Assembly (NCBI GenBank): GCA_945897765.1
Contig: CAMDGP010000107.1
Location: forward strand, 1-7,330
Length of the DNA: 7,330 bases
Reading direction: 5' to 3'
Origin: Chitinophaga pinensis
Lineage (GTDB): Bacteria > Bacteroidota > Bacteroidia > Flavobacteriales_D > Crocinitomicaceae
Made by a program: the position numbers and the translations under genes. Each line of letters begins with the position of its first letter. Position 1 is the stretch's first letter. Under the pieces are notes generated by a model. It did no database searches, was not told where the DNA came from, and was given only the letters and a program-made list of their open reading frames with translations. Below, piece by piece: positions 1 to 6,568 of this stretch.

Positions 1-1
1 A

Positions 2-331
2 AATGTTGGTTGGCAATATCTTTCTTATGAAGGGCAAAGAATTCAAACTAGATTAAGATTACAAGTTAGAATGAATTTCCATATACCAATTTCACAACCT
101 AACGCTGATTCATATATTGGCTTGGGTTTTGGGTCAAACAATCGTTGGGTTAAGGACTACAAAAATGGAGTTTTAGACAGAAAATTGAAAGGCGAAGATG
201 CTATTTTAATTCCTTTTTCAATGCGCGTTTGCTATGGTTATCGTTATTACTTTAATTATTACCTTGGTATAGTTGGTGAAATAGGAATTGGAGGTCCATT
301 GCTGTCTTTTGGGCTTTCATACAAGCTGTAA
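2..331 (+). CDS. Probable outer-membrane beta-barrel protein, C-terminal fragment
   Basis: The reading frame is open from the window edge to a TAA at 329-331, giving 109 visible residues; the start lies outside the window. The internal ATG at 71 is not a convincing start because the frame before it is also open and has the same character. The visible part alternates aromatic and small or polar residues (for example YGYRYYFNYYLG), with glycine-rich turns, and ends in GPLLSFGLSYKL. That ending fits the last amphipathic strand of a beta-barrel, with an aromatic close to the C-terminus. Bacteroidota encode many small outer-membrane barrels of this type, usually of unknown substrate. No specific family can be named from this fragment. 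An intrinsic terminator begins 19 bases after the stop, so this is the last gene of its transcript. Barrel assignment is inference from strand pattern; a secreted beta-rich protein is the alternative. Confidence 0.6.
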   Translation, partial: NVGWQYLSYEGQRIQTRLRLQVRMNFHIPISQPNADSYIGLGFGSNNRWVKDYKNGVLDRKLKGEDAILIPFSMRVCYGYRYYFNYYLGIVGEIGIGGPLLSFGLSYKL

Positions 332-350
332 AATTCAATAGAATAATTTT

Positions 351-384
351 AAAGCGATTCTTCAATTGATGAATCGCTTTTTTT
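351..384 (+). terminator. Intrinsic (Rho-independent) terminator
   Basis: A perfect 10-base stem (AAAGCGATTC at 351-360 pairing with GAATCGCTTT at 371-380) encloses a 10-base loop. It runs straight into seven consecutive T residues (378-384). It lies 19 bases after the stop of the barrel gene on the same strand and separates it from the SLT-like gene. Confidence 0.88.
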
Positions 385-440
385 ATTGTGAAATATTATG
401 CGGAATAGAAAATAATATATTCCAAGTTTTGTCGGCATTA

Positions 441-459
441 ATTAATCGCTGTGATTAAT
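441..459. repeat. Short AT-rich dyad in the intergenic region
   Basis: ATTAATC (441-447) and GATTAAT (453-459) form a perfect 7-base inverted repeat around a 5-base spacer. It sits about 130 bases upstream of the promoter of the SLT-like gene. It could be an operator half-site pair, but in AT-rich DNA a 7-base dyad can occur by chance. Apart from this, I see no gene or RNA in the 277-base gap between the barrel gene and the SLT-like gene. Confidence 0.25.
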
Positions 460-585
460 AAAATTATAAAATAGATTATCACCCATGCTGCCTTTGACGA
501 TAAACTACTTTAAATCTAGATTTTTCATAAACTGAACAAATCAATTTCATTTTTAGTTTTTCACGCTTCATTTTCAAAAAATATT

Positions 586-593
586 TATTTTTG
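586..593 (+). promoter_or_regulatory. Bacteroidota-type -7 promoter element for the SLT-like gene
   Basis: TATTTTTG matches the Bacteroidota sigma-A -7 consensus TAnnTTTG at every fixed position. The following GCACC is also common around such sites. The -33 element is poor: there is no TTTG at the expected spacing, only T-rich sequence around 551-561. Transcription would begin near 598-600, leaving about ten untranslated bases before the ATG at 609 and no room for a Shine-Dalgarno sequence. Confidence 0.65.
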
Positions 594-608
594 CACCAAA
601 TTTTTTAA

Positions 609-1778
609 ATGCGCAAATTTTTTAATAATAAATGGATTAAAATTCCATTTACGGTTTTCCTTTATGGTTTTGCCATTTATGGTTTTATTTTAACCGCTAC
701 CTACTTCGCTGTAACTTTTCAATGGACGAATGAAGCCGGAAGATTGGATGAAAACAATCGCTATTTTCAGGAAATGCACAATAAATACAACCAAGGCTTT
801 AAGGTAGATAGCGCTTCAATGGTGCGTCACCGACAAGAAGCAATGAGTAGAATATTAGTTTTACAAGAGTACTATCCAGTTAATGCAGAGTATATCTTGA
901 CTGTTTTATTGAAAAATAAAAATGAAAAATTGGCACTTCGCATGTTGGATGCGGTTGATTTACGATTAATGAAAAACAAACCCTATAAAAAAGCTGTTTT
1001 GAAAATGCGAGCAGAAATGCGTCGAAAGAAAAAAACCAATGGATTTTCTGCTTTTGAATGGATGAATATAGCGGAATGGCAAGACTTCAAAATTGCTGTT
1101 GCAAAAGATAAATATTACATTGATTCTGCTGCAAAAGTCACAGGTGTTGAGCCACGTTTGATTGTTGCGTGTCTGGTTGGAGAACAAATTCGTCTATTTA
1201 ATTCTAGTCGCGAGTCTTACAAACGTTACATTGGCCCAATGAAAGTGTTGGTGCTAGAAAATCGTTTGTCATACGGAGTTACAGGAATCAAAGAAAGTAC
1301 TGCCATGAAAATAGAGAATTTCATGAAAGACAAATCGAGCCCTTATTTCATGGGTGAAGAATATGAACATTTGTTGGATTACGATTCTACAAATAGTTAC
1401 ACAAATAATATCAATGATACAATGAGTGTGCGCTTACGACGTTTGGTGCAATTTAAAAATCACTATTATTCTTATTTGTACACTGCTTGTTTCTTGAAAC
1501 AAATCAAAATGCAATGGGAACGCGCTGGACATCCGTTAGACGAAAGACCAGAAATTTTAGCTTCATTATTTAATCTAGGATATCAGAAGTCTAAACCAAA
1601 GAAAAATCCGGGCGTTGGAGGTTCAAATTACAAAATTCATGAAACAGAATATACGTTTGGTTCTGTCGCTTTTGAATTCTACTACTCTGGCGAATTAATG
1701 AACGTGTTTCCTTATAAGCGAAAAAGTTTTGATTACGATACAAAAGTGAAAAGTGAAAAACTAAAAGTGAAAAGTTAA
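609..1778 (+). CDS. Membrane-anchored SLT/lysozyme-fold protein, putative lytic transglycosylase
   Basis: This 389-residue protein has a short basic N-terminus and one hydrophobic segment (about residues 12-37), so it is probably anchored in the inner membrane with the bulk in the periplasm. Residues 174-325 carry, in order, three blocks resembling the soluble lytic transglycosylase (SLT) fold. They are AAKVTGVEPRLIVACLVGEQ, where E192 would be the catalytic glutamate, then SYGVTGIKESTAMKIE (221-236), like the GxxGLMQ block, then ILASLFNLGYQ (316-326), like the AYNAG block. SLT enzymes cleave the MurNAc-GlcNAc bond of peptidoglycan. Divergence is marked: GEQ replaces the usual ES and IKES replaces LMQ, so activity is uncertain. 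Residues 40-150 are charged and helical with no recognised domain. The tail KVKSEKLKVKS is encoded by an intergenic-type repeat. The start is supported by the promoter 16 bases upstream. Fold assignment is by motif order only; a catalytically inactive relative is possible. Confidence 0.55.
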   Translation: MRKFFNNKWIKIPFTVFLYGFAIYGFILTATYFAVTFQWTNEAGRLDENNRYFQEMHNKYNQGFKVDSASMVRHRQEAMSRILVLQEYYPVNAEYILTVLLKNKNEKLALRMLDAVDLRLMKNKPYKKAVLKMRAEMRRKKKTNGFSAFEWMNIAEWQDFKIAVAKDKYYIDSAAKVTGVEPRLIVACLVGEQIRLFNSSRESYKRYIGPMKVLVLENRLSYGVTGIKESTAMKIENFMKDKSSPYFMGEEYEHLLDYDSTNSYTNNINDTMSVRLRRLVQFKNHYYSYLYTACFLKQIKMQWERAGHPLDERPEILASLFNLGYQKSKPKKNPGVGGSNYKIHETEYTFGSVAFEFYYSGELMNVFPYKRKSFDYDTKVKSEKLKVKS

Positions 1779-1892
1779 ACTAAATCAATCCATTGTTTTT
1801 ATTCTAACCAACTCGATTTAAAAACTTTCATCCATTAACTTTTATCCTGATAGCTGTCGCGACTTCACTCTTATCTCTTCACTTTTAACTTT
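1743..1892. repeat. Long inverted repeat spanning the 3' end of the SLT-like gene and the intergenic gap
   Basis: The left arm (1743-1771) and the reverse complement of the right arm (1864-1892) agree at 24 of 29 positions, with 92 bases between them. The left arm contains most of a 13-base direct repeat, AAAAGTGAAAAGT, at 1742-1754 and 1763-1775 (21-base period). A decayed palindrome lies just inside the right arm. The left arm is coding (last codons of the SLT-like gene) and the right arm ends 8 bases before the GTG of the hydrolase gene. In RNA the arms could form a long, A/U-rich stem. I associate this AAAGTGAAAAGT style with dispersed intergenic repeats of Bacteroidota, but copies elsewhere in this genome cannot be seen here. 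Confidence 0.7.
1845..1862. repeat. Decayed palindrome TCCTGATAGCTGTCGCGA
   Basis: This 18-base element matches its own reverse complement at 12 of 18 positions. It differs at three positions from the perfect palindrome TCCCGATAGCTATCGGGA, which I recall as a recurrent intergenic element in Bacteroidota genomes (recollection, not searched). It directly abuts the right arm of the long inverted repeat and looks like part of the same composite element. No T-run follows, so it is unlikely to be a strong terminator. Confidence 0.5.
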
Positions 1893-1900
1893 AAAATATT

Positions 1901-2704
1901 GTGTATTACACTGGCTCGAACAACCGTCAAAGTTTAATCGACTTAATTATTCCCAAAAATTTTAATGGTGAATTAATCGTTTTTGTTCATGGTTTCATGG
2001 GTTTCAAAGATTGGGGTGCTTGGAATTTGATGCAAGATTATTTCACGCAAAAAGGATTTGGTTTCTGTAAATATAATGCCACTCACAACGGAGGAACTAT
2101 TGAAAATGGTATTGATTTCCCTGACGAACAAGCTTTTGGAGAAAATACTTATTCGAAAGAGTTGAACGATTTAATCTCAGTGTTGGATTGGTTGGAAACG
2201 AAAATCGAAAATCCTTACAAAGTCAATTTACTAGGTCATTCGCGCGGAGGCGGAATTGTATTGTTAGCAAGTAACGAAGACAAACGAATTAAACGAACAG
2301 TTACACTTGCAGCTATTTGCGATATAGGCTCTCGTTTTCCAACTGCTGATGAATTGAAAGAATGGAAAAATACAAATGTGCGTTATGTTGCCAATTCGCG
2401 AACGAAGCAAAATCTTCCAAATTACTATTCACTTTATGAAGATTTCAAAGCCAATGAAGAACGCTTAAACATACGCAAAGCCTGTGAATCAATTACTTTT
2501 CCTGTACTAGTCATTCATGGCGACCAAGACACTAGCGTTCCAATTTCAGAAGGAGAACAAATCGCAAATTGGCTAAAAACGCAACTCATCACCATCCCGA
2601 CAACTGACCACGTTTTTGGTGCAACACATCCTTGGAATAAAGATACTTTACCTGAAAAATTAGAAGAAGTTTGTGTCAGGATTTTTAGTTTTTTAAAAAA
2701 CTAA
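1901..2704 (+). CDS. Alpha/beta hydrolase (S33/dienelactone-hydrolase-like)
   Basis: The 267-residue protein has the full set of alpha/beta-hydrolase landmarks. The oxyanion-loop motif is VFVHGFMGF (H30-G31). The nucleophile elbow is GHSRGG with S114. The acid is in HGDQDTSVP (D210), and the catalytic histidine is H237 in TTDHVFG. A cap-like insertion lies between about residues 143 and 195. No signal peptide or membrane segment is visible, so it is probably cytoplasmic. The fold serves esterases, C-C hydrolases and peptidases; the substrate cannot be told from sequence. The length is typical. The start is GTG at 1901: the frame is closed by a TAA at 1892-1894, and the only other upstream option is ATT at 1898. 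A weak -7-like TAACTTTA (1886-1893) falls in the repeat arm just ahead, so expression may be near-leaderless or depend on read-through from the SLT-like gene. Confidence 0.88.
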   Translation: MYYTGSNNRQSLIDLIIPKNFNGELIVFVHGFMGFKDWGAWNLMQDYFTQKGFGFCKYNATHNGGTIENGIDFPDEQAFGENTYSKELNDLISVLDWLETKIENPYKVNLLGHSRGGGIVLLASNEDKRIKRTVTLAAICDIGSRFPTADELKEWKNTNVRYVANSRTKQNLPNYYSLYEDFKANEERLNIRKACESITFPVLVIHGDQDTSVPISEGEQIANWLKTQLITIPTTDHVFGATHPWNKDTLPEKLEEVCVRIFSFLKN

Positions 2705-2723
2705 GAATTACTCTGATTCTTTT

Positions 2724-2774
2724 TTGCCACAGATGCACAGATTAAAAAAGAATTGATCCGTGAATACGTGGCAA
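2724..2774. repeat. Hairpin-forming intergenic inverted repeat
   Basis: The left arm (2724-2742, beginning TTGCCACAGATGCACAGAT) and the reverse complement of the right arm (2756-2774) match at 15 of 19 positions. Seven perfect bases (TTGCCAC/GTGGCAA) form the outer end, and the spacer is 13 bases. The left arm starts 20 bases after the hydrolase stop. The right arm is followed closely by a seven-T run (2779-2785), so on the + strand it could act as a terminator for the hydrolase transcript. The GCCACAGAT-CACAGATT wording resembles a dispersed repeat I recall from several phyla including Bacteroidota; this is unverified. Confidence 0.65.
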
Positions 2775-2792
2775 TTCCTTTTTTTCTACCTC

Positions 2793-2800
2793 TAAATTTG
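2793..2800 (+). promoter_or_regulatory. Bacteroidota-type -7 promoter element for the SNF2 gene
   Basis: TAAATTTG fits the TAnnTTTG consensus at all fixed positions, with GC following as at the first promoter. No clear -33 TTTG is present; only a T-run at 2779-2785 lies upstream. Transcription would start near 2805-2807, about 30 bases before the ATG at 2837. It therefore argues against any translation start upstream of this point. Confidence 0.6.
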
Positions 2801-2836
2801 CGACATATCTTCCTTATCTTTACATTTTTTAAATCC

Positions 2837-5800
2837 ATGTCGAAAGTCGCTGAGTTAAAGTCCTTCATAAAAAATTATTCCACTGCTCAAACACGTCAAC
2901 GTGCTACTGAAGTTGACATTTCGAACCTTCAAATCGAGGACGATAAAATCACAGCCTCCGCCTACGGAACTGAGGTTTATTCGTTAACAATAGAATTCAA
3001 AGGCGACGCAGTTAAAAAAACAAAATGCTCTTGCCCCTATAATTTTGCTGGTGTTTGTAAACATACTGTGGCAACTTTAAACGAAGTAATTTATGAACTT
3101 GAAACACTTGAAAAATCGAATCTCTTTGGAACTGATTTACCAAAACCAATAGAAAAAGCGCATCCTACTGATTATTCGATCCGAGATTTTAGCTTTGACC
3201 AACTAAATGATCGTTTTATCTTGCAACATTCGAGCGGCATTCAAACCGATTTCTTTCGCTATTTCGACATTGAACACATCGAAGAAAACTTTGTGCAAAT
3301 GAGCGTTATGATTACGTTCTACCAACGCCAACGGATTAAAATACATCTGCAGGATGCATTGCTGACACTTTCTTGTAATTGTAAAGCAGAAAAACGCAAA
3401 ATGTGTACACATCAAGAATATGCGCTCAATATTCTCAAAAATGATGATGGTGTTCGCATTTATTTTGACTCCAATTTCAAATCTAATCAGCTCAAAGAAT
3501 TTGCGAAGCGCTATGGAATGGAAAATGAACCCGATTTAGAACATTATTTCGACGTGTCATTTGTAGATTCAAAACTAAAAATCATTCCGAAAATCAAAGG
3601 ATTACAAGCGATAAATGCAAGTGAACTCGAAAAATTAGAAGCACTCATTCCACAAACAGTTTTTCAACCAAAAGAATTAAGAACCACCTCTTCCCTACCC
3701 GACGAACAAGTTTTCTTAGTCGTTGGAAAACAAGCATATAACGAGTACTTCTTTATTGCATTACAAACAGCTAAACTAACGAAAGATGGAAAAATAAAGA
3801 ATCCAGTTTCAAAAGTCGATGCCAAACTATTATTACTTGAAACCGAAATTGGAGAAGAAATTAAATTCTTTTCTAGCTTAACTTCCTTCGAAGAAAAAAA
3901 CGATTATTACAGCTATAAATTAACGCCCGAACAAATTACTGAGGCGTTGAAAGCAGTGGTGAAAAACCCAAGAAATTATCCGATTTATCAGCACAATCCA
4001 CGCATTTCAGACAACATCACTTCGAAATCAATTGTGCCTGTTACCTTCAAAAATAAAGAAGTGAGTTTGTTGTTGAAAGTTTCTCAAAAAGATGCTTTTT
4101 ATGACGTTTCTCCTTACATCGTAATGGACAACAACGCGACTGCATTTTCGGGATTCAAGTTGAAATACGAGTTCTTCCTTGAAAAAAACAGCGAATTGAT
4201 TCCCATTTTGAACTCGAAAGTCTTAGTTCTATTGAAGTTTTTCAAAGCAAAGGGAAATAAGTTGATGATTCACGAATCGCAATTTTCAGCTTTCAGAACG
4301 AAGATCTTGGACGGTTTGGAAGGCAAAGTCGAGATTCAATACACTTATTTAAAAGCGGCAACCAAAGAACAATTGGTCGAAAGTGGCTTCGATCAGGAAT
4401 TGAAAAAAATCGTCTATTTGAAAGACAGCGAAGATTTTGTGACGATTACTCCTGTTATAAAATATGCCGAACGAGAAATTCCTGCACGCAGTAAAATGCG
4501 ATTGTATGCGCTCGATTCCAAAGGTTTACAATTTGAAGTGAGCCGTGATTCCGCTTTAGAAGCTCGATTTATTGAATTGATAAAAAGCACCCATCCGCAT
4601 TTCGAAGAACAAGAAACAGAATTTGAATTTTTCTATTTGCACAAACAGCGCTTTTTGGAAGACGGCTGGTTTCTAGATGCTTTTGAAGCTTGGCGCAAAG
4701 AAGGAGTTGAAATTCTTGGATTTAATGAACTCAAAAACAACAATTACAGTCCGCATAAAATTTCGACTTCGGTTTCTATTTCAAGTGGTATCAATTGGTT
4801 CGACACCTTGGTAGACATTAAGTTTGGTTCTGAAAAAGTGAAATTGCGCGACATTCAAAAAGCCGTTTACAACCAAGCAAAATTCGTTAAACTTGGTGAC
4901 GGAAAATTGGGAATGGTACCCGACGAATGGTTGGAAAAATACGCCAAATTCTTCCGTTCAGGAGAAATTAACGACAATGCAATTCGAAGTTCAAAAGCCA
5001 ATTTTACAGTGATTGATTCCTTGTTTGAAGACGAAGTGTTGCCTTATGAAGTGAAGGAAGAATTGACGCTTTTCAAAACGAAATTTGACCAATTTAACAA
5101 CATTGATGCAGTTGCCGTTCCAAAGAAATTGAAAGCAAAACTCCGCGACTACCAAAAACACGGCTTGAATTGGTTGCATTTTCTCGATGAATTCAATTTT
5201 GGCGGTTGTTTGGCTGATGATATGGGATTGGGGAAAACGATTCAAATCATTTCGTTTATTTTGTCTTTAAAAGAGAAAAATGGCAAACGAACGCATTTAA
5301 TTGTATTGCCTACTTCTTTGATTTTCAACTGGCAAGCAGAATTAGATAAATTTGCTCCAAGCTTAAAATATCACGTCATTTACGGCTTGAACCGCGAAAA
5401 AGACCACGAAAAAATTGACACTTACGACATCATCATTACCACTTACGGAACGATGTTGAGCGACATAACGTTTTTGAAAAAAATCGACTTCGATTACATT
5501 TTCTTAGACGAATCTCAAGCCATTAAAAACCCAGAATCGAAGCGTTATAAAGCAGTTCGTTTGTTGCAATCGCGCAATAAAATCGTGTTGACAGGAACTC
5601 CCATCGAGAACAATACTTTTGATATTTACGCTCAATTTTCCTTTGCGAATCAAGCCTTGTTGGGAAATCAAACGCACTTCAAAGACAATTACGCCATTCC
5701 AATTGATAAATTCAAGGACAGCAAACGCGCGAAAGAATTACAGCAAAAATTGAGTCCGTTTTTGTTGCGTAGAACGAAAAAACAAGTGGCAAGCGAGCTT

Positions 5801-6523
5801 CCTGACAAAACCGAAATCGTAATTCACTGCCCGATGGGAGAAAATCAACGCCGCATTTACGAAACATACCGCAACGAGTTCAAGTTATTTTTGGAAAAAG
5901 CAGACAAAAACGACGAGTTGACCAACAAAAATATGCACATTTTGCAAGGTTTAACGAAGTTGCGACAGATTTGTAATTCTCCTGAATTGCTGAACGACGA
6001 AGCTTTTTACGGCAACGAATCCAGCAAATTAGATGAGTTATTAGCACAAATCGAAGATAAAGTGGGCGAACACAAAATCTTGGTATTCTCGCAATTTGTC
6101 AGCATGTTGGAACTCATTCGCAAACGTTTGGACGAGAAAGAAATTACTTACGAATACTTGACTGGACAAACGAAAGACCGTTCGGCGCGTGTGCAATCGT
6201 TTCAAGAAAACGCAGAAAAACGTGTGTTTTTAATTAGTTTAAAAGCTGGAGGGACCGGTTTGAATTTAACCGAGGCCGATTACGTGTTCATCGTTGATCC
6301 CTGGTGGAATCCAGCGGTGGAAAACCAAGCCATTGACCGTTGTTACCGTATTGGCCAAAAGAAAAACGTAATGGCGATACGCTTGATTTGTCCTGACACC
6401 ATCGAAGACAAAATCCTTCAACTGCAAGCGGGCAAAAAAGAACTTGTCGAAGACCTCATCAAAGTTGATGAAAACGCTCGTAAATCATTGGCGAAGAAAG
6501 ATTCGATGGCGTTGTTGGGGTGA
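2837..6523 (+). CDS. SNF2-family ATPase/helicase with two SWIM zinc-binding motifs
   Basis: This 1228-residue protein is a Swi2/Snf2-type DNA-translocating ATPase. Two SWIM-type motifs (CxC-x7-CxH) lie at the N-terminus: C64, C66, C74, H76 and C180, C182, C190, H192. Residues about 200-760 are long and unassigned. The motor follows: Q-motif region LRDYQKHGLNW (769-779), Walker A DDMGLGKT (794-801, K800), Walker B DESQ (891-894), TGTP (919-922), motif IV KILVFSQF (from 1080), motif V GGTGLNL (1138-1144), DPWWNP (1154-1159) and motif VI QAIDRCYRIGQ (1164-1174). All key motor residues are present, so ATPase activity is expected. Family members remodel protein-DNA or RNA polymerase complexes; SWIM domains are thought to bind DNA or protein. 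The ATG at 2837 was chosen because a TTG at 2753 would lie inside the hairpin repeat and upstream of the promoter, and would add an implausible 28-residue hydrophobic leader. Its cellular target is unknown. Confidence 0.93.
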   Translation: MSKVAELKSFIKNYSTAQTRQRATEVDISNLQIEDDKITASAYGTEVYSLTIEFKGDAVKKTKCSCPYNFAGVCKHTVATLNEVIYELETLEKSNLFGTDLPKPIEKAHPTDYSIRDFSFDQLNDRFILQHSSGIQTDFFRYFDIEHIEENFVQMSVMITFYQRQRIKIHLQDALLTLSCNCKAEKRKMCTHQEYALNILKNDDGVRIYFDSNFKSNQLKEFAKRYGMENEPDLEHYFDVSFVDSKLKIIPKIKGLQAINASELEKLEALIPQTVFQPKELRTTSSLPDEQVFLVVGKQAYNEYFFIALQTAKLTKDGKIKNPVSKVDAKLLLLETEIGEEIKFFSSLTSFEEKNDYYSYKLTPEQITEALKAVVKNPRNYPIYQHNPRISDNITSKSIVPVTFKNKEVSLLLKVSQKDAFYDVSPYIVMDNNATAFSGFKLKYEFFLEKNSELIPILNSKVLVLLKFFKAKGNKLMIHESQFSAFRTKILDGLEGKVEIQYTYLKAATKEQLVESGFDQELKKIVYLKDSEDFVTITPVIKYAEREIPARSKMRLYALDSKGLQFEVSRDSALEARFIELIKSTHPHFEEQETEFEFFYLHKQRFLEDGWFLDAFEAWRKEGVEILGFNELKNNNYSPHKISTSVSISSGINWFDTLVDIKFGSEKVKLRDIQKAVYNQAKFVKLGDGKLGMVPDEWLEKYAKFFRSGEINDNAIRSSKANFTVIDSLFEDEVLPYEVKEELTLFKTKFDQFNNIDAVAVPKKLKAKLRDYQKHGLNWLHFLDEFNFGGCLADDMGLGKTIQIISFILSLKEKNGKRTHLIVLPTSLIFNWQAELDKFAPSLKYHVIYGLNREKDHEKIDTYDIIITTYGTMLSDITFLKKIDFDYIFLDESQAIKNPESKRYKAVRLLQSRNKIVLTGTPIENNTFDIYAQFSFANQALLGNQTHFKDNYAIPIDKFKDSKRAKELQQKLSPFLLRRTKKQVASELPDKTEIVIHCPMGENQRRIYETYRNEFKLFLEKADKNDELTNKNMHILQGLTKLRQICNSPELLNDEAFYGNESSKLDELLAQIEDKVGEHKILVFSQFVSMLELIRKRLDEKEITYEYLTGQTKDRSARVQSFQENAEKRVFLISLKAGGTGLNLTEADYVFIVDPWWNPAVENQAIDRCYRIGQKKNVMAIRLICPDTIEDKILQLQAGKKELVEDLIKVDENARKSLAKKDSMALLG

Positions 6524-6568
6524 GGGATATTCGATTTTAATTAATACTGATTGAAAATCAAATAATCC

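Noticed and set aside
485..535. Tiny ORF starting MLPLTINYF in the first intergenic region
   Set aside because: It is only 16 codons, with no promoter or start context and no recognisable sequence.
601..610. Shared TTTTTTAAAT ahead of both the SLT-like (601-610) and SNF2 (2825-2834) start codons
   Set aside because: A 10-base A/T-only match at different distances from the ATG is expected by chance in such AT-rich leaders.
966..1187. Minus-strand ORF of 73 codons inside the SLT-like gene
   Set aside because: It is fully antisense to a gene with recognisable motifs and has a Cys/Phe/Asn-rich composition typical of shadow translation.
3203..3415. Minus-strand ORF of 70 codons inside the SNF2 gene
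   Set aside because: It is antisense to the second SWIM region and has no motif or promoter.
4991..5245. Minus-strand ORF of 84 codons inside the SNF2 gene
   Set aside because: It is antisense to the Walker A region, where the SNF2 frame is unambiguous.
1901..6523. Hydrolase plus SNF2 ATPase as a new defence system
   Set aside because: SNF2-type motors occur in some phage-defence loci, but there is no nuclease, methyltransferase, sensor or mobile-element context here. The two genes are also separated by a hairpin and a separate promoter.
6524..6568. Possible bidirectional terminator between the convergent SNF2 and DsbA genes
   Set aside because: Only a 6-base A/T-rich stem (GATTTT at 6533-6538 with AAAATC at 6554-6559) can be drawn, with no GC core and no T-run after it on either strand.
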